Source: Hansfordia pulvinata (Eukaryota > Ascomycota > Sordariomycetes > Xylariales). Taken from it: a stretch of 64,000 nt of DNA. The stretch is taken from NCBI GenBank assembly GCA_006538405.1, contig BJKQ01000011.1:1303501-1367500 (forward strand). Reading direction: 5' to 3'. Under the pieces are notes generated by a model. That model was not told the DNA's origin. It ran no database searches and saw only the letters and a list, made by a program, of their open reading frames with translations. Below, one piece after another: positions 33,993-46,388 of the stretch. The stretch's first letter is position 1, and the number at the start of each line of letters is the position of its first letter. The position numbers and the translations under genes are program-made.

Positions 33993-36274
33993 TCCTGCCG
34001 AGTATGGCGATGCGGGACGTTGTTGAGAAGTTTTGATTTGCTGCGTGGAGGCGTTGTAGGTGGGGTGGGTTGGTGATCAGAAATGCTTGTGGGTGTGCGT
34101 TGCTGAAGGTGCTTTATGGGCAGAAGATGGAGCTTCCTGGAGATATTGTTGGGCGGGTGGGAGTGCTTCTGCAATAGATGGGAAGCCTGATGTTAGGAAG
34201 TTTGATGTGTTGTGGAGTGTCCAGTGTGAAGAGAAGCCTTGGTGGTTGTATGTGATGGGGCAGCACTTTTTATATATGGGCGCACGCAACTGCATGCCTT
34301 TGTCCAGGTGTGCCTTGCAGGTGTGCCATGGAAGAGACAGGTCCAAGATGGGTATTCACTGATCAATACAGCTTCGATGACTAGCAGTGGGTGATGCAGT
34401 TCATTGAATGACGTTGCTGGCAGTCTTTCAATAAACAGCCTTACCAACTCGGTTGCCAATAACAACCTCAGCACTGAGCATTGCACAGCCAGTTAGTCCT
34501 TAGCTTGACCAACTCACACAGTAAGGCTGCTTTGTTGCCAGCAGCAACGTTAGATCTGCCAGTGACACAGGCAGCAAAACATTCAACCCCTTGCCCTTTG
34601 TATTCTCTAGGCCAATGACTGATCATGTTGGCCACCAAGCAACTTGAGCATGGTCCTATGAATCGAACGTGACAATGGGGCCGAAAGAATGGAAAGGAGA
34701 CCTCCCCGAAACTCGAAAGCCAGGCAGAAGAAAGGGCGAGTTAATTTAAAGCACCTAAAGCCATAACGCAGTCCCAATGATACGCGCGCAATCCTCGGGT
34801 ACCTAACTTGGTGAGCGATGGCAAACGCCCCGACGTTATGATTTAGAGGCAGCCCCTCCAGCAGCGACCCGACAATATGCCAGCGCCCGAGATGCGCGTC
34901 GTGTCCCCCGTGGTCCGTTCAAACCGCTGACAGGCGGGCTTGATACTGTTCAGGCAGACACACCCGCGAGCGGCCGCCCGCCCGCCCCCGGCAATACGAG
35001 CTCTGTGCGCAATCACTGCCTATCGCCCAGTCGTTGAATGCCCCAAGACGGTATCAGTACCGTGTGTCGCGCGCCGAGATGCCTCCACCGGCGTCGCGAC
35101 TCCGACTTCACTACCAGAGCTCTACCTAGCTCGGCCGGTACCGTTGAAGACCCTGGCGGGAATCCGCTGGCACGGCTAGCCTAAATCCGGGTCGCGACGA
35201 GATGATATCATAGGGAGGTGGGGGTTGATAGAGGCACACTTCTCGAGTCAGCAGACATGCGCCAATGCAAGGGACGTGGCCGGCCTCGCGGGACGGGGCG
35301 GACCGCGAGGCTCTGCTCGGCCTGGGAGAGAGAGAGGGGCTGGGTCCTGTCTCGGACGGTTCGATGACAGGAGCATTGTTGGCGGATGAGGGCCTCCAGA
35401 GGACACATCGGTCCTATGGTCTACCCGTATGCGCTGCGCTGGGGAGGCCCCTTCGTGGGGGCCCAGTGTCGTTGTAATCGAGGCTCTATAATGGCATGGC
35501 ATGACTCACCGCTGAGTGGCCGAGAAGTAGGCTCGTTCTGAACTACAAAGGATCCGCGAGAGCAAGCACCGCGGGCACGTTTGACCGGCGGGAAAAGCAG
35601 TTGCCAACCTTGGGGGGACAGGCAGTGGGACGGCGCGGCGCCCGCTGGGTTTTTCTTACTCAAGAAAGTATCAACTAGTCAAGCCTCCTCCTCCCCCTTC
35701 TCCTCCGCTCTTCAGAAAATAAGCTCGCCTCGAGATGAATGGCAAGTATGGGGGTGGTGATGATGGTATGGTGATGGTGGTGTCTGTTCAAGGAAAGCTT
35801 CTTTGTGTGACGTCGAATGTCAAAGAATGAGCTCACGCTGGAGCCGGGTATCTATCTCTCTCGCCTCCACCTCCCTACTTCCGAAATTTCCCTCCCCTCT
35901 CCGGTACTGTCTGTGGAAGCACGCCTCTCTGGGCTTTGTGAGGCCCCGAGGCTACTACCTCGCTCTCTCAGCACCCGCCCCACGCCGATTGATATTTCAA
36001 TGTGTATCAAATGTACTGCCGTCGCCTTGCCTCATCAGCAAGTAGAAAAGCGCCGCGCGCGGAAGCAAAGAGAAGTGTGCTCAGTCCCCTCAACCATGTC
36101 CGCTCGAAACGCGGAGGGCGCCGGTCTCGACGCGCCAAGCGAGCCAACCAAGCTGATGTGGCCAAGAATCAAAGCCGGCCGCGAGGGGCCGGGAGCCGGA
36201 ACTTCCGACAGAGAAACAGACCGCGCATGCCGGGTGGTGGTACATTATGCCCAGGTCGACATCTCCCCTCCTAA
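33993..36274. other. Intergenic region with a CpG-depleted segment
   Basis: 2.3 kb without a supported gene. From about 34081 to 34620 the sequence is rich in TG and CA but has only about eight CpG in 540 bp, unlike its neighbours. An imperfect hairpin lies inside. The sequence from 34840 returns to CpG-rich composition. The open frame 35817-36551 (+) is antisense to the next gene at its end and has no features. Confidence 0.5.
34411..34550. repeat. Imperfect inverted repeat (MITE-like relic)
   Basis: The left arm 34411-34444 (ACGTTGCTGGCAG...CAGCCTTAC) is mirrored by the right arm 34521-34550 (GTAAGGCTG...GCCAGCAGCAACGT), with a 76-bp loop. Nine bases (CAGCCTTAC) are perfect and the rest imperfect. 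It sits inside the CpG-poor segment. A non-autonomous element relic is an inference. Confidence 0.4.
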
Positions 36275-37006
36275 TCACTTTATGCCCTTGAAGAGATCCT
36301 CGCCGATCTGGGTGTCGACCTTGGACTCGAGGGCGCTCAGCTCGGGGATCATGGGCGGCGGGGGGCCGACAGGCTTCCTGGCAATGTCGAAGTGCTTGCT
36401 GGCACGCTTCGTGTTGCCGCCCTGGGGAGCCTCCGGGGCGGCGCCACCGCCACCTCCCCCACCGGATCGCAGGCGGCGGAACCAGCCGCTGCCTCGCTTC
36501 GCCTTGCGCTCGTCCGTCTGTACGCTGGCGCGGCTTGGGGCCCGCGCGTAGGGCTCGGACTGGCCTGATATGGAAGCTTTGTCATCGTAAGTGTTGGTGC
36601 TCATGAAAGACCGGCTCAGCAGGCGGCGCAGGCTCCCGCGACTCGTCGACATGGTGGGCGAGGCCGGGCTCTCCTCAAGCGGGCGCTTGAGGCAGGCCCC
36701 GGCCGCCGCCGCCGCCGACGTGTCGATGTTGTCTGGTTTGGGGGTTTTCTCACTACCGTTAGCCTGTCCATTGGTCTGGCTCGTCTGCGTCTTGGTCTCG
36801 TGGTCCTTGCTCTTGGCGTCGGCGGAGGCCTGCTTCGGCGGCTCCGGCGGCGTCTCCTCCTTGGGCGAGGGCATGGGCGCCGGGATGTTGGTGCCGTCGG
36901 TGAGGGACGAGAACTTGAAGTCTAGGGCGGGGAGCTCGAAGCGCTTGGCAAGGGAGGACTTGGCGGCGCCATTGTCGGCAGCGTTGCCGTTGGGTTGGGA
37001 GGGCAT
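36275..37006 (-). CDS. Unrecognised disordered basic/Ser-rich protein
   Basis: 243 residues, no intron, start ATG at 37006 (MPSQPNGNAADNGAAKSSLA). I do not know its function. The N-terminal half is Pro/Lys/Thr/Gln-rich and probably disordered. A basic Ser/Arg block follows (TSRGSLRRLLSRSFMSTNTY), then KRGSGWFRRLRSGGGGGGG. The more ordered C-terminus reads KPVGPPPPMIPELSALESKV, DTQIGEDLFKGIK. The Ser/Arg blocks resemble phosphorylation sites, and the C-terminal segment looks like the conserved part. The low intron number, long open frame and sensible composition support coding. Its 5' flank is a long CT/GA-rich leader. Confidence 0.7.
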   Translation of the reverse strand: MPSQPNGNAADNGAAKSSLAKRFELPALDFKFSSLTDGTNIPAPMPSPKEETPPEPPKQASADAKSKDHETKTQTSQTNGQANGSEKTPKPDNIDTSAAAAAGACLKRPLEESPASPTMSTSRGSLRRLLSRSFMSTNTYDDKASISGQSEPYARAPSRASVQTDERKAKRGSGWFRRLRSGGGGGGGAAPEAPQGGNTKRASKHFDIARKPVGPPPPMIPELSALESKVDTQIGEDLFKGIK

Positions 37007-37712
37007 GGTCGTCGAGGGAGGGAGGGCGAGAGAGCGCGTGGAGCAGCCGGGAGGCTCAGAAACAGGTGGGTGGGACGATGCTGGCGGTGCTCACTCGGAG
37101 AGGCTGCTTCTGTCGGCAGAGCGGCTTCTGGGAAGAGGGTAGACCCGACAGACGCAGACAGAGAGACTGCTGCGAGCGAGCGAGCGAGCGAGTTCGGAGC
37201 AGGTGATGGACGGCTCAAGCTTGTGACGGAGGGAGAAGTCGAGATCAGGCCAGGCGGCGCGAGCTGGACGTGGACCGGTCGGTGACCGGGGTTGGGGGAG
37301 TGGTACGAGATGATATCAAATGGACGATAGCGCGAATGGCCCGGGCTGGCTGGCTGGTCGATCTCGTCGTTCGTTTCGTGGCTCTGCCGGGCGGGCCACG
37401 ACTGGAAGACTCGCCTCGTACTCTGTCTGCACAGCACAGAGCAAGGCGCAATCCAGGCACGAGCAGGCACAAGCAGGCACAAGCAAGCACAAGGATGGCG
37501 GACGGGTGAAGCGGTAACGGGAATCGGCTAGGCCCGCGGCTGTTGGAGAGGGCTGCCTGGGTTGAAAGGGGCGTGGACTGGGGTTGTGGACGGGGGAGTG
37601 CTCTACTCGTAAGAGGGAGCGAGTAGTCGTCGTACGGAGTTAATAGGTCATATGGTACACATGCGCACACGGATGATCAGGCCGGCCAAACGCAAGCTCG
37701 GCTCCGAGAAGA

Positions 37713-37725
37713 GAAGACGACGACG

Positions 37726-37757
<32 letters not shown>
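37713..37757. repeat. (GAC)n(GGC)n trinucleotide repeat
   Basis: About four GAC units followed by about ten GGC units, then GACAGC units; seen directly, outside any called gene. Confidence 0.9.
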
Positions 37758-37759
<2 letters not shown>

Positions 37760-40087
37760 CAGCGACAGCGACAGTGACAGCGGCCGGGAGCGGGCGATGC
37801 AAAGAGGAGAGTTTTGTTGCCAGGAGGAGATGAGGCGCGAGTATCCGTATTGTGTCTGAACGAGAGACAATGATGCGCGCGCATCAAGGGAACACCGGGA
37901 CGGCTACGGCGTACGATACTCGTGCTCGTCCTGATGAAGAGCCTAACAATAATAATAAGAAGGGTATCGGGCAGATTTGCTGCCCATCCCTCCGCTCGTT
38001 GCTCGTATCGTACGCAAGCGTAGGGGCAGACAGACAGCCCAGTGCCAGCCCAGCCCAGCGCGGCCGGGCCTGGCCTATTGAATCACGGGCCCGGGCGGTT
38101 TGCCCTCCTTCTCGACCCACGCGGCGGAGCCCTCCCCCAAACCACAGAAGCCGAAGCAGGAGCAGAAGCGCACCAAGAAGCGCGCAAGCACGCAGGTACG
38201 TACGAGTGGTGTGTGTCCATCCAGGGATGGACATGTAGCGTACATGATGAGTGAGCCTGGGCATGGAACATGGGCATGGGCATGGGCAATGATGAGCATG
38301 GGGCTTCTTCGGCTTTGGCTTGGGCCAAGACGAGACGAGACAGGAACCAGGAACCGGCTACTAATAAGTTACCAGTAGAAGGCCCGGCCAGGGGACGCAC
38401 ACAACTTGCTAGCCACCTACGCGTACGAGTAGGTGGCGTGGTAGCCTCTCTTGTCCACAGACTAGCGCATATAGACCGCCCAAGGACGCGTCTTGGTGGT
38501 CATTAGACAGGCCGGCTTGGCCAACGGGGATGCTCGATGCAGTCTAGGAAGCCCTTCGTGATCTGCAAGCTCTTTGTGACCGCACTGGTGCGGGCACAGC
38601 TAGCTAGTTAGCCGGTGCCTGTCCGCACGAGTACTTTCTTGTACTCGTGTCGTACGCGGCACCCGTGCGGACTTGCCCGTCGTCCGTGACTCCGACAGAG
38701 CAGAGACGAGCGAGGGGGGCTCGCTCGTAACAATATCCGGCGGCTGGCTGCTGGTACCTGTCGCGTCATGATCAGATGGCATACGAGTATCGTGCGCTGT
38801 TGGCAGGCTGCTCCAGCGGTGTTGTCTGGCCCGCCCGCCCGTCCATCCGGACTCTGGACTCTTGCTAGTGAGGCTGATGTGCACCTGAGAGCATGATTTA
38901 GCGAGCGATGCTTGTCGGGTTAATTTATTAGAGACCAGGCTCGAGACAGGGGGCTCAACGCACCTGCGAACCCTTCCCGTACGGATCTCCAGTCGATACC
39001 ACGCGTGCTTCTACGCGTGTGAGCGCCAGTCCAAGTCACGAGTACCTGCCTCATGCAAGTACTCGTACGTGTACAGGCTCGCAGCCGTGGCGCAAGCAAA
39101 GCTGTGGTCTCCAACGGCGGCGGCGCCGTGAGGGGGCCCTCTGTCCGTGCCCCTGTGGTCCAGTCGGGCAAGGCGCTGCTGGTGGAGATGGGGAAGCTCC
39201 CTATTCCGGCTCGTTTTATGGGGTGCTTCCCGGCAACGCATCCCCGTGCCTCATGTACGATATCGTGCCTGTGATGGGCGCCCCCCATCATCTTGCGGTC
39301 TGGCTGCGAGCCGAGTACTGCTGATGAGTTGGCCCATGTTGCAAAAGCGTCCCGTATGGTCAAGTGATCCTATTGAAGCTGCAGAGGCGTGCACGATGTC
39401 CTCGTTCTCGTCTTCGTCTTCGTTTTTGTCCTCGTCCTCGTCGTCGCCGCTGCTGTCGCTGCAGGATCCCGGCTTGTCCCCGCCATGTCTGACCCGTTTG
39501 CTGCAGCACTTCTGACCTGAAAGCGCCACGAGCGAGCCTCACGTAACGGCCACTTGACCGTCTGACACCTGCATGTTCAGTGCAGCCCAACGTTGTTGAA
39601 ACGAGACTATTTCCAGCCAGGGCCGGCAAGTCCCTGAGCAGACCGACAAAGGTCATCATTGACACACCACCCAACGGTCCTGGCAGGTAGGGTCGCGAAA
39701 ACCCAGCTGGCCTGAACCATGGACCCGCCCTCCCGGGCTATGGCTTGCTTCTTCCCAGAGCAGGCCTGCCTATGAGGTGAAATCGAGACAGTTTTGCTCG
39801 TGTAGCTTGGTGCAAGTTTTCCGTCGCTCGACAGCTAATTTAGCAGGATGGCATCGCAAGTTCCGACCAGTCGTTCGTGGCCCTCACATACTTTGATCTG
39901 ACGCATACCACTTCACCATCTACTACAAAGCGCCAGTCCGCGTTCCATGGTCGTTGTTGTCATTACGCGAGTCCGCCTGTCAAGCCAGGTTTTTCGACGC
40001 TTCAGTGTCGCGGGTAAGAAGCAAGTTGTCAACGCAAGGGTGCAACGTGAGACAGTCTTTCCGAGACTTCACTTTAGTGTATTGCAG

Positions 40088-40149
40088 TGGCACAGTGGGA
40101 TAGTCGACTAAGGCGGGCGGCCAAGCGCTGTTACGGCTGATTCGAATCC
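40088..40149 (+). other. tRNA-like Pol III promoter pair (A box and B box), degenerate
   Basis: TGGCACAGTGGG (40088-40099) fits the A-box consensus and GATTCGAATCC (40139-40149) the B box, at class-II tRNA spacing. The T stem does not pair well (A where G53 is expected) and no acceptor stem closes, so it is not a functional tRNA. It may be a pseudogene or the head of a tRNA-derived SINE. Confidence 0.3.
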
Positions 40150-40357
40150 TGTTGGTCGGCTTGTGTCTCACCACAGTGGCTCGGCGCAGTTGGCGAAATC
40201 GTCGATGGTACCACGGAGTCCAAGCACGGATTGACAAATCTGAGTCATGCAAGGCCACTGCAAGCTCTGAGATGAGGACATCGCGCATGCTGATTGACAT
40301 TAAATCGAAGAATAGATTCATCCCTGCTCAATCAACAACGCCCAATGGCTGGTAGAA

Positions 40358-43303
40358 CTAGGCCCTGAATACCTGAACGAGCTCGTGGAGACGGTCGATG
40401 ACAACCGGCATGAACCCGCTAAGGCTGTCTTCCATGATGCGATCCATGGCACGTACCGCATCTTCTTCGCTCAGCTCTAGGAGCAAGCGTTCCTTGACCT
40501 TGAAAACGGCCTTGTCGGGCTCAGCCTTGATGTCTGGGATGTTGGCGTGCGTCATGAGACTGAACAGGTTGAGGATCAGGTTAGAGGACTTGCGGAGAGC
40601 CGTGAATGCTAGCAGCATGTACTGCTTGAACTGCAAATAGCCCTCGCTGGGCGGATTAGAGCCGCCCATGGCATCGACCATCTCTTTGCTGAGCTTCACC
40701 GCAGGCGCAAACGGCTTGGGGTCACGACCGAGGATGAATCCAAAGTCCGCATGGAAGAAGTGCCCGTCCGGTGCGAGGAGCAAGTTCTCCAGGTGCCTGT
40801 CACCAACACCGAGAATGTACGTTATCACACAGTAGCCGGCGCACGACTTGACGTACGTGTCCAGCGTCTCCCTGCGCACTCCCAAATACCCCCGCTCGTC
40901 GGGGTTATGCTGCCGCAAATAGGCTAGGGCAGGGTTGTTCCTGTATTTGGAAGATATGGCTGAGAAGGTCTGCGAGGCGATGAATTGCGAGGCCCCTGCC
41001 AATGTGCTCGTGGGCAGAATCTTGTATGGAGTAAGCCTCAAATCTAAATTCTCCTTTTGAAGCAGCTGGTCCATCAGCGTGATGATCTGGATACAAAGCT
41101 GGTCTTGGCGGAGATCATCGCCGGTCTTGAAGATGATGGGATATGTGCTGGATGCGACGGTTTTGAAAGTCACCATCATGGGTGAAAGAGACGACTTGAA
41201 CACGCGCGTTTGATCAGGCAGGACACCTGTGACCATAACGGACGGGTCAAGTGGTAGGGGAAGGGGAGGATCGATTGCCAACATCTCGTTCTTCGGGTCG
41301 GCCAAGAAAGACTTGGCCAAATCGAGTTTCTTTGCGTTGCTCTCGCCTGACTTCTGTATCTCGGCGGACACCTTGGACAGCATGGTCATGAGTTCTGCTT
41401 GTCGCCTCATGGTGTTTCTCGTTTCGCGACCGCCCGGGCGGCTTTCCAGCTCTTGCATGAAATTGTACTGCACCATGGCGTACATTTTGCTGACTTCCTC
41501 GCCCTGTTCGGGGCTTTTGTCCGTGAACTCCACCCCGAGATACCAGAAGAAGTAGTTGCCTAGGGTGAAATTGTCGGCGGCTCGAGATATGAGAAAGCTT
41601 GCCAATGACGACGCATGAACAGTGGTTTGGTCAGAGTCGGTTGATATATGCTCGAACTTGAGGGCCTGTACCAGCTGCAGAAGATACAACAGTAGCTCGT
41701 CGTCGCCCGCTTTCCTCAGCCGGTCTACTGCGTAAGCGCGGACTGCTGAATTGTCGAACGACGGCCCCAGCAGCTCCAACGCATCGTCGACCTCGATCTC
41801 TGTCCATTTGCCAAGCACTTGGATGGCCTGCTTGGACTCGCTCTGGTCTTGCCAATTGACAGACTTGATGAACTTGGTCAGGGCGCGTTTGTCTCGGGCC
41901 AGGTGATAACGGAACTTCCAGACCAGATCCTTCTCCTCAGGGAGAAGAATATGTGTAGGCGGATATGACATGATTTGGTTCAGCTCATCGCGGACTTTTG
42001 CGTTGGGCCGGAGATCTTTGTCAAGTATGCCGTGGCGATGCTGACTTCTGACTAATCTTCGGTGCTTGCTTTCGGCGGGGTTGTCCTTGATGCCAACCTC
42101 GGGGTCGTATATCCGGACGTAGCGTCTATGCTCCTCCCCCACTTCACCACCCGGCCCTTTGATGCCTGGACCGTAGGAAACCTCTGGTGGAGGCTTGATC
42201 ATGATGTTGGATTGGGACGCTGAAAGATGCTGAAATGAGGAGACGGGAGGAGGCGGGTATTCGTGGTCGGCATATACGACAGGGAAATCGAACCGGGGAA
42301 GTTCTATGTTGAGCATGAACTTGGAGAGACCAGGCCTAGCAGTCTCACCGTCGACAGTCTCTGCTGCGTCATTGCTATGGGACGCAGTGGCCTGGCGCTG
42401 GAACGACCTCACGGAGTTCTTGGCGGCTTGCAGCCCCCTTTTCTCGGTGCCTCGATAGACGAGCTGATCGAGCCATTCGACCCTGGGTATTTCATTCATC
42501 TCGTGTTTCTTGAACAGCCTTTCCATGCGTTCGAGTTCTTCGGCTTCCAGATCCTCTTGAGTAGACTGCTCCTTTCTGGACGAGCCCCTCCTCTTTTTAG
42601 GAGGGATTGCAGGGGTGGTCGTGACATGGTGGCCGTCGGCGCGCTTGTGTCGGTAAACATGGCACTTTTGCCTGCCTTTCTGGAGCTGATTGTCCTTGTC
42701 GAATAGAGGAAGGGTGGTGCCGCCAAAGGGAATGGCATGGCCTTGAGCTTGTTTGCCTCCGGTCGGGGAAAGATCCCAAATGGTGATTGCGAGATGAGCG
42801 TTGGCGGGGAGTGATTTGTACGGGATGGGCAGCGTGAGCCATTCATTCCATCTGAGAGAGGTCAGCATGGAAGGCCGGGACACAACGCAGGGGCTTGGCA
42901 GGTGCGTACCTCCTTTCGCTCTTGAAGGCTTTATAGGCGGTCTGGACGGGAACGGTGAGGGGCTTCGATGCAGCCCAGACCTGGACGGTCACGTAAAGAT
43001 CGGAGTGCGGGCTGGGACATGTTTTAGTTGGTCGGTCGTGGGGGCGCGCAAAGCGAGAGGCGCTCACCTCAAGTTGGACCCGATATGGCGGAGGTCGGGC
43101 CTCTCCAGCAAGGTGGAAAACAGATAGGGAGTCTCGTCGCCTTCAAGATTCGTTCTGAAAGTCACAGGTCAGCATGTCGTTCGAGCCAGGCAGCGACGAG
43201 GCGACGGCGGCGGGTGGTCATGAACGCCGGGCATTGGCACTCACATGCGCACGCTCACAGGGTAATCGAGCGAGTCGGAGCTACCGAACGAGAAAGGCTC
43301 CAT
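40358..43303 (-). CDS. VPS34: Phosphatidylinositol 3-kinase VPS34
   Basis: Class III PI 3-kinase making PI3P for vacuolar sorting and autophagy, on endosomes and the phagophore with Vps15 and Atg6. Four exons: 43245-43303, 43068-43154, 42910-43011 and 40358-42851, with introns of 90, 56 and 58 bp. The start MEPFSFGSSDSLDYPVSVR is the family N-terminus, and the junctions restore ITNLEGDETPYLFSTLLERP, SPHSDLYVTVQVWAASKPL and SERRWNEWLTLPIPY. Domain order is C2 (about 1-310, with a Lys/Glu-rich insert), helical PIK (about 330-530) and kinase (about 600-913). Catalytic loop GDRHLENLLL is at about 766-775 and DFG at 785-787; the C-terminal helix ends HELVQVFRA. The length of 913 residues is normal. 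All key residues are present. Confidence 0.96.
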
Positions 43304-44099
43304 CTTGGCTAGGGCGCGAATCCCATTCCCGGCGGTGTTTGGGACCAGTGAGCGCGACTTGAGGAGTATGTGAAGCCTCGAAGAATAGGCTTGATCCAAA
43401 AGATGGTCGAACGGGAGGCGTGGAGGGCTGGGGTCAAAGGTTGAGGTCGAACTGTACAGGACTGGACATAACGTAATCCCAGAGGCAGCAGAGGTGGGGC
43501 CGAGCCTGGCTGGAAGGTGCATGTGTCTGGGGTCACAAGCTCCTTCCAAGGTGGATGCAGCCGGTCCAGGTGCACGTCTGGGTCCAGGTGGCATGACGCG
43601 CTAGGTACCTTAGGTAAGCTTTGGAGCCCCTCGACCTGAGAAGGTACTTACCTCTACATCTGAGTGGCAGTCGCAAGCCCGAGATTTTCCCATTCTTCCG
43701 GCAGAAGCAAGTTATTGCAAGGGTATCCAGCTCGTATCCCAGCGCCGGCTGGGCCCGCTAGAGACGAATAGAGGGGTCGCCCTGGCGCTGATCAATTAAC
43801 ACCCAAGGGGCCATGTCGCGTCAAACCTCTTCGTGACGCGCCGCTTGCGCACCGCAAATCTAAATGACCTGTCCACCACCTTCGTCCTGCCCCAACCACG
43901 CCGCCTCATTCGCGCCGCTTCATTCACGCCGCCTCAGCCACTCTATACGCGACGAATACCAAAACTATCGTTGCGATCCGTGCGAGCTTCACACGACTCT
44001 CTACCTCGCCTCAGGGTCGTCGCCTGCCCTACCTATCGAAAGCTGTCCCGTATCTGTTCGCCATTGTTCATCTCGAACCCCACAACCGTGCCAGCCTTC
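43304..44099. other. Divergent promoter region, VPS34 / NSE4
   Basis: 796 bp between divergent starts, with a CTAGGTACCTTAGGTAAG motif near 43601. The frame of NSE4 stays open upstream to an ATG at 43833, so part may be an N-terminal extension or 5' UTR. Confidence 0.6.
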
Positions 44100-45484
44100 A
44101 TGTCCTCGAATCCATCATCGCCGGATTCTGTATCCAGCAAAGAGAATCATGATCACTCCAGGCGTGGTGGCGGAAACTCCTCTGCTGCTGCTGCTAAGCG
44201 GAAACGCACATTGACCAACGGCGCTGGTCGCACCCAAGCCCGCCGCCGCATCGCCGAGCCTCACGGTGCGGACGACGACGAAACCACCATCGGCCAAGAC
44301 GACCATTACGACCCCGATCAGCCTCTAGAAGAGCGACGCAAGGTTCAACGCGGTCTTCGCGACCTCTCCAAGGAACTCAAGGACCACGGGGAAGAATACC
44401 AACAGGCGGACTCAGTTGGCCTGCACGAAATCTTGCGTCGCGCTAATGAACTGTCGGCCAATGTCAAGCAAACTACCGAGGCCACCATAGATGCCAAGCT
44501 CCTGGTCAGCACTGTCGACGCGTCTTACCGCAGGACTGTCCGCCTCACAGAAGGCAACATTGCGCAGGGGCTGGACCCGGACGAGCTCCTCGCCAAATGC
44601 ATTGGCTATATGCGAAGTGGTGCCGGTATCGCTGACGATAATGCCACCGAGCTGACCTCAACACAACACCAGCGTCGCACATCCGGCCGGGGTGCCGCCA
44701 GCCAGCGATTTAACGAGGAGGACGACAATGGAGACGAAGGCGACATGGCTAACTGGGAGCACCTCGGACGATTTGCTTGTTTGCCGCATATTCGGCGTCC
44801 TGCCACTACAGGATTCTTGCTGGGTCCCCTCTCAGTGGAGAAAAAGGTTCGCAAGATTACGAAGCGCAGCGCCGCCTTCCGGCCCGGTAACCTCACGGAA
44901 ACTCGACCCCAGGTCATCAATCCTGAAGACGTCCAAAGACAAGAACAAAACGACCTGACAGCCATCTGCGCGAAAATATTGAAACAGCTCGAGCAAGTCG
45001 TCCAAGAGGCACAAGACGCAGTCGAGTCGGCGTACGAAGCAGGGGGTGACTACGCCGAACTGATGAGGAAAACGGGTCTACGAAGCACCGGAGGTATAGA
45101 TCTCTTCAAATTTGTGATCAATCCGCGGTCTTTTGGGCAGACTGTGGAGAATCTGTTCTACGTGAGCTTTTTGATCCGCGACGGCAAGGTTGTGGTCGGG
45201 TTTGACGACGACGGTCTTGCTTCTCTTCGTAAGTCAAACGTTCCCTCCCATGTGTATGGCCTCCAAGCTTCTAACATTGCATTGCAGAGCCTTACGAGAC
45301 GTCGGAGGACGAGCCCGACGCTGAAACCCGCAGCAGACGCGCCCAAAAACACCAGGCCGTTTTGTCCATAGACATGGGTACTTGGCGTGACATTATAGAC
45401 GCGTTCGCGATTACAGAGTCTACCATTCCCCATCGCCAGGAGCAGAGCACGCAAGGGCCGGGGGCTCGTGGGTGGTACAGCTAG
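44100..45484 (+). CDS. NSE4: SMC5/6 complex kleisin subunit NSE4
   Basis: Nse4 bridges the SMC5/6 heads with Nse1/Nse3 in DNA repair and chromosome segregation. I choose the ATG at 44100 (MSSNPSSPDSVSSKENHDHS); an in-frame ATG at 43833 would add 89 Arg/Pro-rich residues without conserved content. Two exons: 44100-45228 and 45288-45484, joined by a 59-bp intron (GTAAGT...CTAAC...TTGCAG, phase 1). Product 441 residues. Typical segments are RKVQRGLRDLSKELKDHGEE and LKQTTEATIDAK-like NVKQTTEATIDAKLLV in the N-terminal kleisin part. The C-terminal winged-helix part has INPRSFGQTVENLFYVSFLI, RDGKVVVGFDDDGL and SIDMGTWRDIIDAFAITEST, IPHR. The final exon restores the family end. Function is firm. Confidence 0.92.
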
Positions 45485-46388
45485 TCGATCCGAGCGCTGC
45501 CTCTAATGATGAGGGGTCTACCACCGCTACATGACGAATAACGACGAGTGATCTGTTGGTCACATGGGAGAATAAACCATCGAGATACCCGAATTTTTTA
45601 TTTTTTGAAGCTGATCAATATGTTTTCGCTTTCTTGTGACGACTTGACTCGTTCCCTCGGGTGATGGTTAAACGACTGTATGATATTCGACATATCTTAT
45701 GGTCGACTTGAGTCCTGAGTCCTCCGACGCCTGGCAGTGACCAAGAGGGGCAGAATATACAGCAGAACTTTCTGCATCTTCATCCCGAATTCTTTGGTCA
45801 CCGAGGGCCGACTATGTTGCGGACTGCCGGCAGATTTACACTTGGCTCGGCCTCGCCAAAGGGCAATATTCTCCTGTTTTAGAGGCCCAAGTGAGTCGGG
45901 TGGTTCATAGGGGCGATCAATGGAACAGCATAGCCATTCCCGTTTCCGGCAGCCACTTGGTTCATTAAGTCTGGTCAATCACCAGGGAGGGGTAAGCGGT
46001 GAAGCAGGCATGGCTCAAGCGCAGCGCCACAATATCACAAAGGCGAATCCGTATCAAGGGATCAGCAAGCTCGCAAAGATTGAGAACAGCGTAACAAAGA
46101 GCAGCTTTGCGGCCTGCCCGAACGTAGCCACGAAGTCGTGTCTGTCCCCGCTGCGCGCCACCTTTCTTCACGCCACGGAACAAAGGACTACTCTGCGTAG
46201 AACCGAAAGGTCGCTCCTCTTGAAACTTCAGAGGCCATCAACAGAGAAACACCACGGCGCCCCATGGATATCCTTCAATCGCAACCGGTCAGCTGCACTA
46301 CACGGACTCCAAACTTGATCGCATTCTCACATTTGACTCGGCAACATTCATCACTCCGGCCGGTGCCGCTTACTCATTACTTCACATC
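45485..46388. other. Intergenic between NSE4 and the coiled-coil gene
   Basis: 904 bp. An AATAAA at about 45572, a T-rich stretch at 45595-45606 and other AT-rich sequence suit the NSE4 3' end. I see no supported gene. Confidence 0.6.

Larger units (their letters stand above)
37007..40357. other. Long gene-free region
   Basis: 3.35 kb without a supported gene. It contains a GAC/GGC trinucleotide repeat, repeated GTACGAGTA-like words in 38.2-39.1 kb, a GGGCAT repeat near 38260-38300 and a tRNA-like A/B-box pair near 40.1 kb. Confidence 0.55.
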
